Assembly: GCA_050633785.1 (NCBI GenBank)
Contig: JBOEHE010000005.1
Span: forward strand, 119,167 to 183,166
DNA length: 64,000 nt
Direction: 5' to 3'
Origin: CALKZN01 sp050633785
GTDB lineage: Bacteria; Pseudomonadota; Gammaproteobacteria; Arenicellales; Arenicellaceae
Positions 53,274 to 63,304 of this stretch are shown in pieces. Each line of letters opens with the position of its first letter. The first letter of the stretch is position 1. Position numbers and translations under genes: made by a program. The notes under the pieces are model-generated. The model was not told the origin of the DNA. It saw nothing but the letters and a program-made list of their open reading frames with translations, and made no database searches.

Positions 53274-56200
53274 ATGAAAAAAACCTTTCTATTGTCAGCC
53301 TGCTTATTATCAATTTCGACACTGGCTATTCTGTTTGCACAAGGCAAATTCAGTCCTGAATCCGCTCAGACGAAGCAAGTTAATAGCCTTTATGACTCTG
53401 CCAGCTTCAATGCCGTTGACAGTCCTGACCTTGAAATCACACGTATTATTCCAAATGGCATAGATGTTCCTGCCAGCAATCGACAAATCGTCTTTAAGTT
53501 CAATCAGCCTGTCGTCCCGATAGGAGATATGCAAAGAACAGGCTCTGAAATTCCTATCACTATTAAGCCTATAGTTAATTGTCAATGGCTCTGGTTGGAC
53601 ACCAGTTCCTTATCCTGTCAATTAGATGAAAAAAACAGTCTTAATATGTCTACTGAGTATACGATTAGCATTAAACCAGGCATTGTCAGTACAAACGGTG
53701 CCAGCATGAAAAAAGATCATACCCACCGCTTTACCACCCAACGCCCTGCCTTCGTACGCAGTTATTTGCACGAATGGAGTTCGCTCGAGAAACCGTTGAT
53801 TACCTTGAGATTCAATCAGGCTGTTACCAGAAAGTCCGTCCTTGAAACTGTTCAATTTAAAGTTGCAAGCAATAAAATAACACCCGTTAATATCGAACGC
53901 GACTGGAATCCTCTGACCGACGAACATTATTTTCTAAAACCATCAGACAAAGAATTCACATTCGTACCATCAACTCCGATATACAATCTTTCCGATGAAA
54001 AAAGAGTAGCGTTGCAAACTACACTGCAGAAAAAAGCACTGCGTGAAAAATGGGCAGCAGAGGCCAGAACTATCTGGATTATTTCTCCCAAACAGGGTTT
54101 ACCTACCAACTCCAACGTGACACTTAGTCTTAAAGGAGGACTTAGATCAGCATTCGGCCCCGAACCGGGCTTGCCAGAATCAGAACTACACCAATTTAAG
54201 ACTTTGCCGGAATTCAGCTTTCTTGGAGTGTCCTGCTATTCTCCGGAATCTCATATTGAAGTCATCATCCAGCCCAGATACTCCAGTCAGGATCCTCTCA
54301 GGGAAACATTCGACCAGCAACAGCAAGCATCGAAAAAAATTCAAACTCAAGATATCATCAAACAATGTAATCCCTTAGCCAGGATTTCATTACGATTTTC
54401 ATCTCCGGTCAGCGTCAATGAAATCAAGCAGCACCTGACACTGAATCCAGACCTGGCAGGTGACCGTATTGATTATGACCCCTGGGGTAACAGCCATGAT
54501 CAATATTGGCGCAGTTATTTTTTGCAGCGGCAATACGCAGATCAGGAAAATGGCCCTTATTCCATTCGCTTGCCAGAATATCTGAAAGCGTTTGAACGTT
54601 ATGATCTTAGTAACTCTGCCGAACTGAAAGATGAGTTTGGTCGCAGCCTGACAACCCCAATCGACATGTCATTTCTGACCGCCCACAGGGACAAACGTCT
54701 GGTACTGGATCACCGACATGCGGTACTGGAAAAAAACGTTGATACCGATGTGCCCATCGTCGTGACCAATCTTGATAAAATCACAGTCCCTGATTATTAC
54801 CAACTCAGCCCCGAGGGATTGAAGGAAAAACAACAACATACCTCACCTTTGGCCAACGTTGAAGATGTCTCCTACCCTGTACGCCTGGGAGTACGCAAGA
54901 TGTTGAAGGATCAACCTGGCGTTGTTGTCGGCTATGTAGACAGTATTCCCACAACCTATAATTATTCACAAAAATACTATCGTTTCATGGCTCAGGTCAC
55001 ACCCTATCAGGTGCACTTCAAGCTGGGACACTTTAATTCTTTTGCCTGGGTCACTGACATGGCAACAGGCCAGGTTGTCGCTGATGCCAAAGTTCAATTA
55101 TACCTTGATGACTACCCCAGCCTTTCCGATAAAGCAGATTCACCCAGCATCGCCACAACAGACAAAGACGGCGTAGCGCTATTACCCGGTATTGTCGATA
55201 TAGATCCTACCTTGAACTTTGTTCAGCAATATCGTTACGAAGAAAAACGTTTTTTCCTGCGTATAGATAAAGGCAAGGACATGGCCCTTCTGCCACTGGA
55301 TTATTATTACCAGAGTGACACCAATATCTGGCCCAATTTACGCGCCAAAAACCATCATATGCATGCCTGGGGAATGACAGCTCAAGGTGTATATAAAGTC
55401 GGCGACACCATTCAATATAAACTATATGTGCGCAATCAGAACAACAAACACTGGGTGCTACCGGAACTGAGCAATTATGCTCTGAAAATTATCGACCCCA
55501 AAGGACAAACTGTTGAAGATATTCCATCGGCAAGCTTATCCAAATTTGGTGCTTATTCTGGGGAATTCAAAGTTCCGCAAACTGCCGCTGTCGGCTGGTA
55601 TCGCTTTGAACTAACCGCCAAAAATTCAGATCAGGGAACACGCGATAAAGGAGCAAGAGACATTAGCTTAAGTCCAATGAAAGTTCTGGTCAGTGATTTT
55701 ACACCAGCGCCATTTCGGGTCACAACTGACCTTAATGGAGACCAGTTTCAGCCGGGTGATATTATAACTGTCACTTCGTTGGCCAAAATGCATGCTGGCG
55801 GCCCCTACGCAGATGCCCAGACACGAGTGAGCGCCACACTCAGCCCCAGACGATTTCGTTCCAAACATCCACAGGCAAAAGGGTTTTATTTTGAACAATC
55901 TTTATCGCACAACTCGCTTAATGCTCACCAAAGCTCTGCTACAGTTGACAAACAAGGCGAGCTGACAACCAGCATAACTCTGGATGATTATGGTTATCAC
56001 TTCGGTCGTCTGACCATCGAAAGCGCAGTACGCGATGATCGAGGTAAATTTGTTGCTGGCAGTACGTCCGCCGACTACATTGGTCGAGACCGTTTTATTG
56101 GCCTGCGTGATGAACAGTGGGTTCACGAAGCTGGACAACCGGCCAGCATCGATTTATTAGTCGTCAATGAAAAAGGTCAACCAGAAAGCGGCGTCAATAT

Positions 56201-59200
56201 CACCGTTGTGGTTGAACATCAAGTCACCAAAGCCGCTCGAACAAAAGGTGCTGGTAATGCTTTTTTAACGCAATACACTACTGAGTGGGAACACAGTACA
56301 AGTTGCCAGAAAACATCAGCGAAAAAAGTGACCACCTGCGATTACACGCCAACAAAACCTGGCAGTTATCGACTCACTGCGACGATCAAAGACAGCCAGG
56401 GCCGACAAAGCCAGAATCAATTGCACACCTGGGTCATTGGTGAGGGCTCTGTAATGTGGAACCAGGCTAATAATAATCGCCTGCAGATCGTACCAGACAG
56501 CGAGTCCTATAAAATTGGTGATACAGCAAAATTTCTGGTAAAAAATCCTTATCCGGGTGCACAAGCGATCATTAGTGTGGAGCGTTATGGTGTACTCAGG
56601 CACTGGCAGCAGACCCTTGAAGGAAGCACGCCCATCATTGAACTACCTATCGAAGCCGATGATTATCCAGGCGTTTATTTATCAGTTGTCGTCGCTTCCC
56701 CACGAGTAGCACAGCCTATGGGTGATGGAAATGTCGATCTGGGCAAACCCTCTTTTAAAATGGGTTATGTCAAAGTCCCCGTGCGAGATATTCAAAAAGA
56801 AATAGATATCTCAGTAAGCACGGATAAACAAACGTATAGGCCCAGAGACACTGTCAAGGTTAAGGTCTCTGCCAACACGCGTTCCAACAATAAAGACCCC
56901 ATGGAACTGGCAGTGGTTGTGCTCGATGAAGCCGTGTTTGATTTGAACCGTAGCGGCCGCAGTTATTACGACCCTTATAAAGGTTTTAATCGACTCGACA
57001 ACTTGGGAGTAAGCAATTACAACCTGTTGATGCGTCTGGTTGGCCGTCAAGCATTTCCAAAGAAAGGCGCTAACCCTGGTGGCGGTGGTGGTGAAGGCAG
57101 CAACCATTTGAGAAATCTGATGAAGTTTGTCAGCTACTGGAATCCATCCATAGATAGTGACTCAAAAGGCCAAGCCAACTTTGAATTTGAACTACCAGAT
57201 AACCTGACTGGCTGGCGAGTGTTTGTCATGGCGGTGACACCAAATGACCATATGGGTCTGGGCGATACCAGTTTCAAAGTCAATCAACCTATAGAATTGC
57301 GCCCAGTCATGCCCAACCAATTGACAGAAGGTGATCAGTTTCAAGCTGGTTTCAGCGTTATGAACCGCACTGCAAAGGCAAGAACAATCACCGTGAATCT
57401 GCAAGCTGCTGGTGACGCCATGCAGGAACCTTCGAATGAAGAATTCATATTACAAGTTAAACCTTATGAGCGTAAGAAGATATATCTTCCCATCACTGCA
57501 AAAAAATCTGGTGAGTTGGCTTTTCTGGCAAGTGCCAGCAGTGGTGAAGACTCAGATGCACTTGAACATCATATTCCGGTAAATAAGCGCCGATCACTGG
57601 TGACTGCTGCTACCTATGGCACAACAACACAGACTAACGTTGCAGAAAAAATTGCATTTCCTGACAATATATATAGCGATGTTGGCGGCATAAGCCTTAT
57701 TGTTTCACCATCCGTTCTAGGCAACATCACGGGGGCTTTTCGTTACGCACGAGATTATCCCTATTACTGTTGGGAACAACGTTTAGCCAAAGGAGTTTTT
57801 GCAGCACAACATCAGCAATTAAAAGCGTATCTGCCAGATGATTTCAGCTGGCCAGACAGTGAAAACCTTGCACAACAGACCCTCGACAACGCTCATTCAT
57901 TCCAAGCACCCAATGGGGGTATGACCTATTGGGTCAACAAAGATGCTCACGTTAGCCCTTATTTGAGTGCCTATACAGCTTTAAGCTTTAACTGGCTCCG
58001 AGATCAAGGCTATATTGTGCCAACCTTGGTAGAAACCAAACTGCATGCTTATCTGCAACAACTGTTGCGCCATGATCATTTTCCTCAACATTACAGCCAG
58101 GGTTTACGGTCTTCAATTCGAGCCGTTGCATTGGCCGCTCTAGCCGCCAATAAGACCATTAATAAGCAGGAACTTAAACGTTATCGCCCACACTTTGCCA
58201 AAATGGACCTGTTTGGTAAAGCACACTATCTGCAAGCCGCTACCGAACTTGGAACAGCTGAAACCGATATTGTTGATATGACGAATAACATCCTGTCCTA
58301 CAGTGTGCAATCAGGTGGCAAATTCCAATTCAATGACATTATCGATAATGGCTATGAAGCAATGTTGAGAACACCATTACGCAGCAACTGTGCTATTTTA
58401 AGTAGTTTGTTGAAAGTGGTTAAAACAACGGTAGGAGGGCTGGCACTGGTCGGGGACGTGCCTTTCAAACAGGTCAGAGCAATTACTCAAACCCGTGGCA
58501 ATCGTGATCACTGGGAAAACACTCAGGAAAATATCTTTTGTATGAACGCCATGGTCGATTTCAGTCAACTCTATGAAAGCGACCAACCTGATATGAAAAT
58601 TACAGCAAGCCTCAAGCCATCAAAAACACAAACCGAATCATCCAAACAGCCTGATATCAAGCATTCGGTTATTGGTACTACAAAATTTAATGATTTACGC
58701 AATGAACCGGTGACGTTATCTAATGAAGACATCAACATAGTTCCCGGCTTACAAGGTAATGTTAACATTGACAAAATGGGAACTGGTCGACTGTATTATG
58801 GCTTGAGAATGCAATACGCAAACCAAGCTGATAATGCTAAACGCATTAATGCTGGTATTGAGATACGCCGCGAGTATTCTGTCAAACGCCTGGAAAAATG
58901 GTGGAGTATTGACAACCCTCTTACACTAAAACGCGGTGAATTGGTTCGCATTGATATTTTTGTGACAGTACCAACAGCACGGCATTACGTTGTGATAGAT
59001 GATCCAGTACCAGGAGGGCTTGAACCGGTTAACCGAGATCTGGCAACCGCCTCTTCACTGGACAGTGACAACACGGACTTCACCGTTCCCAAAGCATCAT
59101 GGTGGCATAGCCAGAAAGATTGGGTTTCTTACGGGCGCTATGGCTATAGTTTCTATCACAAAGAACTGCGACATGATTCGGCACGCTTTTATGCAGACTA

Positions 59201-59366
59201 TCTACCCATTGGAAACTACCATTTAACCTATACCGCTCAGGCCATAGCAGACGGACAATTCTCTGTGATGCCCGTCAAGGCGGAAGAAATGTACGACCCT
59301 GATGTTTATGGTCTGGGACTTCCAGCGGAACTTGAGGTGAAAACATCAACAGTTCAAGTGCAATAA
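53274..59366 (+). CDS. Bacterial alpha-2-macroglobulin (YfhM-like, thioester type)
   Basis: 2030 aa. N-terminal signal or signal-anchor at residues 4-22; the LLSAC at 6-10 is too close to the start to be a lipobox. Bacterial macroglobulin features: an Ig-like MG1 region, an MG2 domain (YKVGDTIQYKLYVRNQNNK) and the A2M core MKFVSYWNPSIDSDSKGQANFEFELPDNLTGWRVF. The thioester is C1499-W-E-Q1502, just after RDYPYY, and a helical TED region follows. The protein traps proteases by cross-linking in the periplasm. It forms an operon with pbpC 16 bases downstream, the classic pairing: the trap guards the periplasm while PbpC may repair the wall. Confidence 0.93.
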   Translation: MKKTFLLSACLLSISTLAILFAQGKFSPESAQTKQVNSLYDSASFNAVDSPDLEITRIIPNGIDVPASNRQIVFKFNQPVVPIGDMQRTGSEIPITIKPIVNCQWLWLDTSSLSCQLDEKNSLNMSTEYTISIKPGIVSTNGASMKKDHTHRFTTQRPAFVRSYLHEWSSLEKPLITLRFNQAVTRKSVLETVQFKVASNKITPVNIERDWNPLTDEHYFLKPSDKEFTFVPSTPIYNLSDEKRVALQTTLQKKALREKWAAEARTIWIISPKQGLPTNSNVTLSLKGGLRSAFGPEPGLPESELHQFKTLPEFSFLGVSCYSPESHIEVIIQPRYSSQDPLRETFDQQQQASKKIQTQDIIKQCNPLARISLRFSSPVSVNEIKQHLTLNPDLAGDRIDYDPWGNSHDQYWRSYFLQRQYADQENGPYSIRLPEYLKAFERYDLSNSAELKDEFGRSLTTPIDMSFLTAHRDKRLVLDHRHAVLEKNVDTDVPIVVTNLDKITVPDYYQLSPEGLKEKQQHTSPLANVEDVSYPVRLGVRKMLKDQPGVVVGYVDSIPTTYNYSQKYYRFMAQVTPYQVHFKLGHFNSFAWVTDMATGQVVADAKVQLYLDDYPSLSDKADSPSIATTDKDGVALLPGIVDIDPTLNFVQQYRYEEKRFFLRIDKGKDMALLPLDYYYQSDTNIWPNLRAKNHHMHAWGMTAQGVYKVGDTIQYKLYVRNQNNKHWVLPELSNYALKIIDPKGQTVEDIPSASLSKFGAYSGEFKVPQTAAVGWYRFELTAKNSDQGTRDKGARDISLSPMKVLVSDFTPAPFRVTTDLNGDQFQPGDIITVTSLAKMHAGGPYADAQTRVSATLSPRRFRSKHPQAKGFYFEQSLSHNSLNAHQSSATVDKQGELTTSITLDDYGYHFGRLTIESAVRDDRGKFVAGSTSADYIGRDRFIGLRDEQWVHEAGQPASIDLLVVNEKGQPESGVNITVVVEHQVTKAARTKGAGNAFLTQYTTEWEHSTSCQKTSAKKVTTCDYTPTKPGSYRLTATIKDSQGRQSQNQLHTWVIGEGSVMWNQANNNRLQIVPDSESYKIGDTAKFLVKNPYPGAQAIISVERYGVLRHWQQTLEGSTPIIELPIEADDYPGVYLSVVVASPRVAQPMGDGNVDLGKPSFKMGYVKVPVRDIQKEIDISVSTDKQTYRPRDTVKVKVSANTRSNNKDPMELAVVVLDEAVFDLNRSGRSYYDPYKGFNRLDNLGVSNYNLLMRLVGRQAFPKKGANPGGGGGEGSNHLRNLMKFVSYWNPSIDSDSKGQANFEFELPDNLTGWRVFVMAVTPNDHMGLGDTSFKVNQPIELRPVMPNQLTEGDQFQAGFSVMNRTAKARTITVNLQAAGDAMQEPSNEEFILQVKPYERKKIYLPITAKKSGELAFLASASSGEDSDALEHHIPVNKRRSLVTAATYGTTTQTNVAEKIAFPDNIYSDVGGISLIVSPSVLGNITGAFRYARDYPYYCWEQRLAKGVFAAQHQQLKAYLPDDFSWPDSENLAQQTLDNAHSFQAPNGGMTYWVNKDAHVSPYLSAYTALSFNWLRDQGYIVPTLVETKLHAYLQQLLRHDHFPQHYSQGLRSSIRAVALAALAANKTINKQELKRYRPHFAKMDLFGKAHYLQAATELGTAETDIVDMTNNILSYSVQSGGKFQFNDIIDNGYEAMLRTPLRSNCAILSSLLKVVKTTVGGLALVGDVPFKQVRAITQTRGNRDHWENTQENIFCMNAMVDFSQLYESDQPDMKITASLKPSKTQTESSKQPDIKHSVIGTTKFNDLRNEPVTLSNEDINIVPGLQGNVNIDKMGTGRLYYGLRMQYANQADNAKRINAGIEIRREYSVKRLEKWWSIDNPLTLKRGELVRIDIFVTVPTARHYVVIDDPVPGGLEPVNRDLATASSLDSDNTDFTVPKASWWHSQKDWVSYGRYGYSFYHKELRHDSARFYADYLPIGNYHLTYTAQAIADGQFSVMPVKAEEMYDPDVYGLGLPAELEVKTSTVQVQ

Positions 59367-59381
59367 GAAACCACCAGTACG

Positions 59382-61598
59382 ATGATTTCGCATAAGCAAC
59401 TCAAAACAGTTCTTTTTAAAGGGTTTCTGGCCAGTTCTTGCTTTGCTGCAATGGCTCTGATGCTGTTGGCAATAGCCACTATAAAATCATTGCACGGTTT
59501 TACTGAGTTTCCTGACAATCTGGCAACACTCACAACTACAACCAAAAAACCGCAGTTAAGAGATCGACATTCCAAAGTATTGACAATCACCTATCAAAAC
59601 CATTGGAATGCGCATGATGTTGCGCCTCTGCACCTTATTCCGGAGTTTTTGCAAAACGCCTTTATTCTGGCCGAAGATAAACGTTTTTATATGCATCAAG
59701 GTGTTGATTGGTCAGCACGTCTTCAAGCCTTATGGCAAAACGTATTGGCCTTACGTTCTGTACGTGGTGCCAGCACCATTTCAGAACAGGTAGTTCGCAT
59801 GCTGCACCCTCGCCCGCGTACTCTATGGTCTCGTTGGTTAGAGGGTTGGGAGTCATATGCACTTGAAAACAAATATGATAAAGCGACGATTCTAGAATTT
59901 TATTTGAATCAAGTCCCTTATGCCGCACAACGCCGTGGGGTTGTCCAGGCAGCACGTTATTACTTTGACCGTGATGTAAGCACTTTGAGTGATAAAGAAA
60001 TGTTAGCTCTGGCCATTTTGGTACGCGCTCCTTCACGCCTCGATTTGCACAAAAGCACGCATAACATTGAAAACCGTTTAAACCATTTACTTGACCGTGC
60101 TGTCAAAAGCGGACTGCTAAACCTGGCTGGAAAACAAGCCATAGATTCTGAACAACTAAAGGTACGCAAACCAGGCTCACTACTGGATGTGCAACATTTC
60201 GCACGATACATCTACTCTCAGGCGCAGACGGACACTAGCACCATAATAACCACTATTGACAGCAACCTGCAACGAACCGGGCAAGCACTGCTTGACCAGC
60301 GTCTGGCAGCACTGAAATCCAAACAAGTACATAATGCAGCCTTGTTAGTCCTTGACCACCAGAATAATGAAGTACTTGCCTGGGTTAATGGTAAAAACGG
60401 AGAGGAAATACCTTCTTATGACGCTGTTTTAAATAAAAGGCAACCAGGTTCTGCGCTGAAACCATTTGTATACGCCGCTGCTTTGGAAAAAGATTGGACG
60501 GCGGCAACTATCCTTGAAGACAAACCTTTGGAAGAATCTGTTGGTCAAGGAGTTCATACCTATCGCAATTACAGCAACACCTACTATGGAAATGTCTCTG
60601 TTCGTCAAGCCTTGGGGAATTCTCTGAATATTCCAGCGATAAAAACAGCGCAATACGTGGGTTTAGACTCACTTTTATCCACACTACGCAACGTTGGCAT
60701 CGACGACTTTAATCTGCGTTCTGTTGACTATGGCAATGGGATAGCATTGGGCAATGGTGAAGTCAGCCTCTTATCACTCGCACAAGCCTACGCAGCATTG
60801 GCTCGCTCTGGAATCTACCTTCCAGCAAATACGACCCTGAGTAACTCAGAATACGGTGTTAGCCAGAGCTCAGCTGGCATCAGAGCCTTGTCGAGTGAAA
60901 CCAGTTCCTTAATCGGCCACATTTTATCTGACCAAGAGGCTAGAAGTCTGGAGTTTGGCACTCATGGACCTTTATCATTACCCGTACAAACCGCTGTCAA
61001 AACTGGAACATCAACTGAGTACCGTGATGCCTGGGTATTTGGTTATAACTACCGATATGTTGTCGCTGTCTGGATGGGAAACCTGGATAACAAACCCATG
61101 GACCATATCACTGGCTCCAACGGCCCGGCACTGGTCTTACGAGCCATGTTCAGTGAGTTGAATCGCAATGAGGAAACCCAGCCCTTGTTTTTCAGCCGCA
61201 CCTTGATTGCCCATGATGTCTGCATTGGCACCGGACTGCTGAGCGATGGTGATTGCGCTACGTATAAAGAATGGTTTCTGCCAGATAATATTCCTGCGAT
61301 GACACCTGAAAAAGCCACGCAGACCCAATATGCCATCAGCCAACCTACGGATCAATTGCTCCTGGCACTTGATCCACGCATTGCAGACCAGGATGAAGCC
61401 ATCAAATTCAAACTCAATCATTCCAAGCACATTGAACGAGTCGAATGGTTATTAAATGACACTCTTGTGGCTACCAGCGAAAAGTCTGAATATTTATGGC
61501 CACTGAGTTTGGGCAGGCACACATTGTCGGCTCGTATATACCTTGCAGATACCAGCGAACCGATTTCAAGCCAGACCGTCTCTTTTACAGTCAAATAA
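59382..61598 (+). CDS. pbpC: Penicillin-binding protein 1C (PbpC)
   Basis: 738 aa (E. coli PbpC 770). Membrane anchor at about 12-34. Glycosyltransferase domain with catalytic Glu98 in ILAEDKRFYMHQGVD and GASTISEQVVRML. Transpeptidase with Ser357 in the S-A-L-K box, a GNSLN motif and Lys540 of K-T-G-T-S. C-terminal BiPBP_C domain from about 650 (VEWLLNDTLVATS). Paired with the macroglobulin gene in one transcript. Confidence 0.93.
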   Translation: MISHKQLKTVLFKGFLASSCFAAMALMLLAIATIKSLHGFTEFPDNLATLTTTTKKPQLRDRHSKVLTITYQNHWNAHDVAPLHLIPEFLQNAFILAEDKRFYMHQGVDWSARLQALWQNVLALRSVRGASTISEQVVRMLHPRPRTLWSRWLEGWESYALENKYDKATILEFYLNQVPYAAQRRGVVQAARYYFDRDVSTLSDKEMLALAILVRAPSRLDLHKSTHNIENRLNHLLDRAVKSGLLNLAGKQAIDSEQLKVRKPGSLLDVQHFARYIYSQAQTDTSTIITTIDSNLQRTGQALLDQRLAALKSKQVHNAALLVLDHQNNEVLAWVNGKNGEEIPSYDAVLNKRQPGSALKPFVYAAALEKDWTAATILEDKPLEESVGQGVHTYRNYSNTYYGNVSVRQALGNSLNIPAIKTAQYVGLDSLLSTLRNVGIDDFNLRSVDYGNGIALGNGEVSLLSLAQAYAALARSGIYLPANTTLSNSEYGVSQSSAGIRALSSETSSLIGHILSDQEARSLEFGTHGPLSLPVQTAVKTGTSTEYRDAWVFGYNYRYVVAVWMGNLDNKPMDHITGSNGPALVLRAMFSELNRNEETQPLFFSRTLIAHDVCIGTGLLSDGDCATYKEWFLPDNIPAMTPEKATQTQYAISQPTDQLLLALDPRIADQDEAIKFKLNHSKHIERVEWLLNDTLVATSEKSEYLWPLSLGRHTLSARIYLADTSEPISSQTVSFTVK

Positions 61599-61602
61599 TA
61601 CC

Positions 61603-61633
61603 GACAAAAAAGGCGGCCCCAATGAGCCGCCTT
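61603..61633 (-). terminator. Rho-independent terminator of amtB
   Basis: AAGGCGGC (61610-61617) pairs with GCCGCCTT (61626-61633) around an 8-base loop. Read leftward the stem is followed by TTTTTTGTC, a good U-tract. It ends the glnK-amtB transcript; for pbpC on the plus strand the T-run is missing. Confidence 0.8.
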
Positions 61634-61659
61634 CAATGATCTATGGTGAGTGTTTGTGA

Positions 61660-62895
61660 TCAGTTGTTGGTGAATTCCGGGTATGCTTCCATCCCACATT
61701 CAGCAATATCAACACCATTGACTTCTTCCTCTTCAGAGACTCGCAAACCAATAAGCACTTTGATAATGCTCCAGACAATCAGACTAGTGACAAAGACCCA
61801 GACAAAAATGGTCGCAGCGCCAATCAATTGACCAGAAAAAGTTGCTTCACCAGTAATAGGAACCAACAACAAACCTAATAAACCAACGACACCATGAACC
61901 GAAATAGCACCGACGGGATCATCGATTTTAAGCTTATCGAGGCCAAGAATTGAGAAAACAACCACAATACCACCAAGGCCACCAAATAGAGTTGCTTCTA
62001 TGGCTGATGGGGTGGAAGGTTCAGCGGTAATAGCTACTAAACCGGCTAATGCACCGTTAAGCGCCATGGTCAGATCGGCCTTGCCGAACAAAATTCGAGC
62101 TACCAGCATCGCAGCAATTAAACCACCAGCAGCTGCGGCATTCGTGTTCATAAAAACAACCGCAACACTATTGGCATTTTCAACAGAAGACGTGGCCAAT
62201 ACAGAACCACCATTAAAACCAAACCATCCCATCCAGAGGATGAAAGTACCCAGAGTCGCTAATGGCAGATTTGCCCCTGGAATAGCTCGAGGTTTACCGT
62301 CTTTGCCATACTTACCTTTACGCGCTCCCAACAATAGAACTCCAGCAAGCGCAGCAGCAGCACCAGCCATGTGTACAATGCCTGATCCGGCAAAATCAGA
62401 AAAGCCCAAATCACCGAGTGTGTAAAGGCCAAATACGGCTTCTCCACCCCAAGTCCAATTGCCTTCCATTGGATATATAAAACCAGTCATAACAACTGCA
62501 AAAGCCAGGAAAGCCCACAGTTTCATGCGTTCTGCTACAGCACCAGACACGATTGACATCGCTGTTGCAACAAATACGACTTGAAAGAAGAAATCCGCTG
62601 AAGGTGCATAGGTTGCTTTTTCAGCAGCACCCGCAACACCATCACCAGTAATTCCTGACAACAAGGCATTGCCCAATTCCGGGTACATAATCGAGTAACC
62701 ACAGACCATATACATGGTGCAGGCTATGGCATATAAAGCGACGTTTTTCGTCAAGATCTCGGTGGTGTTTTTAGACCTCACCAGCCCCGCTTCCAACATG
62801 GCAAAACCAGCGGCCATCCACATGACCAATGCACCACAAACTAAAAAATAAAACGTATCTAACGCATACTGTAATTCAAAAATATTGTTTTCCAT
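61660..62895 (-). CDS. amtB: Ammonium transporter AmtB
   Basis: 411 aa, 11 membrane helices, no separate leader sequence. Ammonium-channel motifs: Asp167 before SGIVHMAGA with His175, DPVGAISVHGVVG with His334 (the twin His pair of the pore), and WTWGGEAVFG. The C-terminal GLRVSEEEEVNGVDIAECGMEAYPEF is the cytoplasmic tail that binds GlnK. Conducts ammonia or ammonium when nitrogen is low. Directly downstream of glnK on the same strand, 33 bases apart. Confidence 0.95.
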   Translation of the reverse strand: MENNIFELQYALDTFYFLVCGALVMWMAAGFAMLEAGLVRSKNTTEILTKNVALYAIACTMYMVCGYSIMYPELGNALLSGITGDGVAGAAEKATYAPSADFFFQVVFVATAMSIVSGAVAERMKLWAFLAFAVVMTGFIYPMEGNWTWGGEAVFGLYTLGDLGFSDFAGSGIVHMAGAAAALAGVLLLGARKGKYGKDGKPRAIPGANLPLATLGTFILWMGWFGFNGGSVLATSSVENANSVAVVFMNTNAAAAGGLIAAMLVARILFGKADLTMALNGALAGLVAITAEPSTPSAIEATLFGGLGGIVVVFSILGLDKLKIDDPVGAISVHGVVGLLGLLLVPITGEATFSGQLIGAATIFVWVFVTSLIVWSIIKVLIGLRVSEEEEVNGVDIAECGMEAYPEFTNN

Positions 62896-62928
62896 CGTGC
62901 TAACCTATCAATAATGAATCATTAAAAA

Positions 62929-63304
62929 TTAAAGGGCTTCTGTGCCTTTCTCGCCTGTTCGAATACGAACCACTTGCTCGAGAGCAGACACGAAAATTTT
63001 TCCGTCACCGATTTTCCCGGTCCGTGCAGCGACGGCGATGGCTTCGACGACCTGCTCAGCGATGTCGTCGGCTACGGCGAGTTCAATTTTCGCCTTCGGC
63101 AGAAAGTCGACAACGTATTCGGCGCCACGGTAGAGCTCGGTATGGCCCTTCTGGCGGNNCGCCACGATACAATTCAGTGTGCCCTTTTTGCCGACCAAAA
63201 CCTTTTACTTCTGTTACGGTCATGCCTTGAATACCAATTCCAGCAAGAGCGTCACGGACGTCATCAATTTTGAAAGGTTTGATAATTGCGGTTACTAATT
63301 TCAT
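62929..63304 (-). CDS. glnK: Nitrogen regulatory protein P-II (GlnK), split by a scaffold gap
   Basis: Signalling protein that reports glutamine, 2-oxoglutarate and energy status and blocks AmtB. The two sides of the NN at 63158-63159 join into a normal 112-residue P-II: MKLVTAIIKPFKIDDVRDALAG at the N-terminus, the T-loop with uridylylation site Tyr51 in YRGAEYVVDFLPK, and the GKIGDGKIFV C-terminal block. At the gap the 11 residues RQKGHTELYRG occur twice, once on each side with different codons, so the frame as printed is not intact. The left part is markedly richer in GC than the right. The break is an assembly effect, not a mutation. GGAG seven bases before the ATG. Confidence 0.9.
63158..63159. 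other. Scaffold gap (two N) inside glnK
   Basis: The contig ends at this gap overlap in protein content but not in DNA. Left: Arg-Gln-Lys-Gly-His-Thr-Glu-Leu-Tyr-Arg-Gly written with CGC CAG AAG GGC CAT; right: the same peptide with CGG CAA AAA GGG CAC. Such synonymous divergence means the ends are not one locus read twice. Confidence 0.95.

Noticed and set aside
53274..53303. Lipobox (LLSAC) at the start of the macroglobulin
   Set aside because: The Cys is residue 10, leaving too short a hydrophobic region before it. The longer hydrophobic run to residue 22 fits a Sec signal or anchor better.
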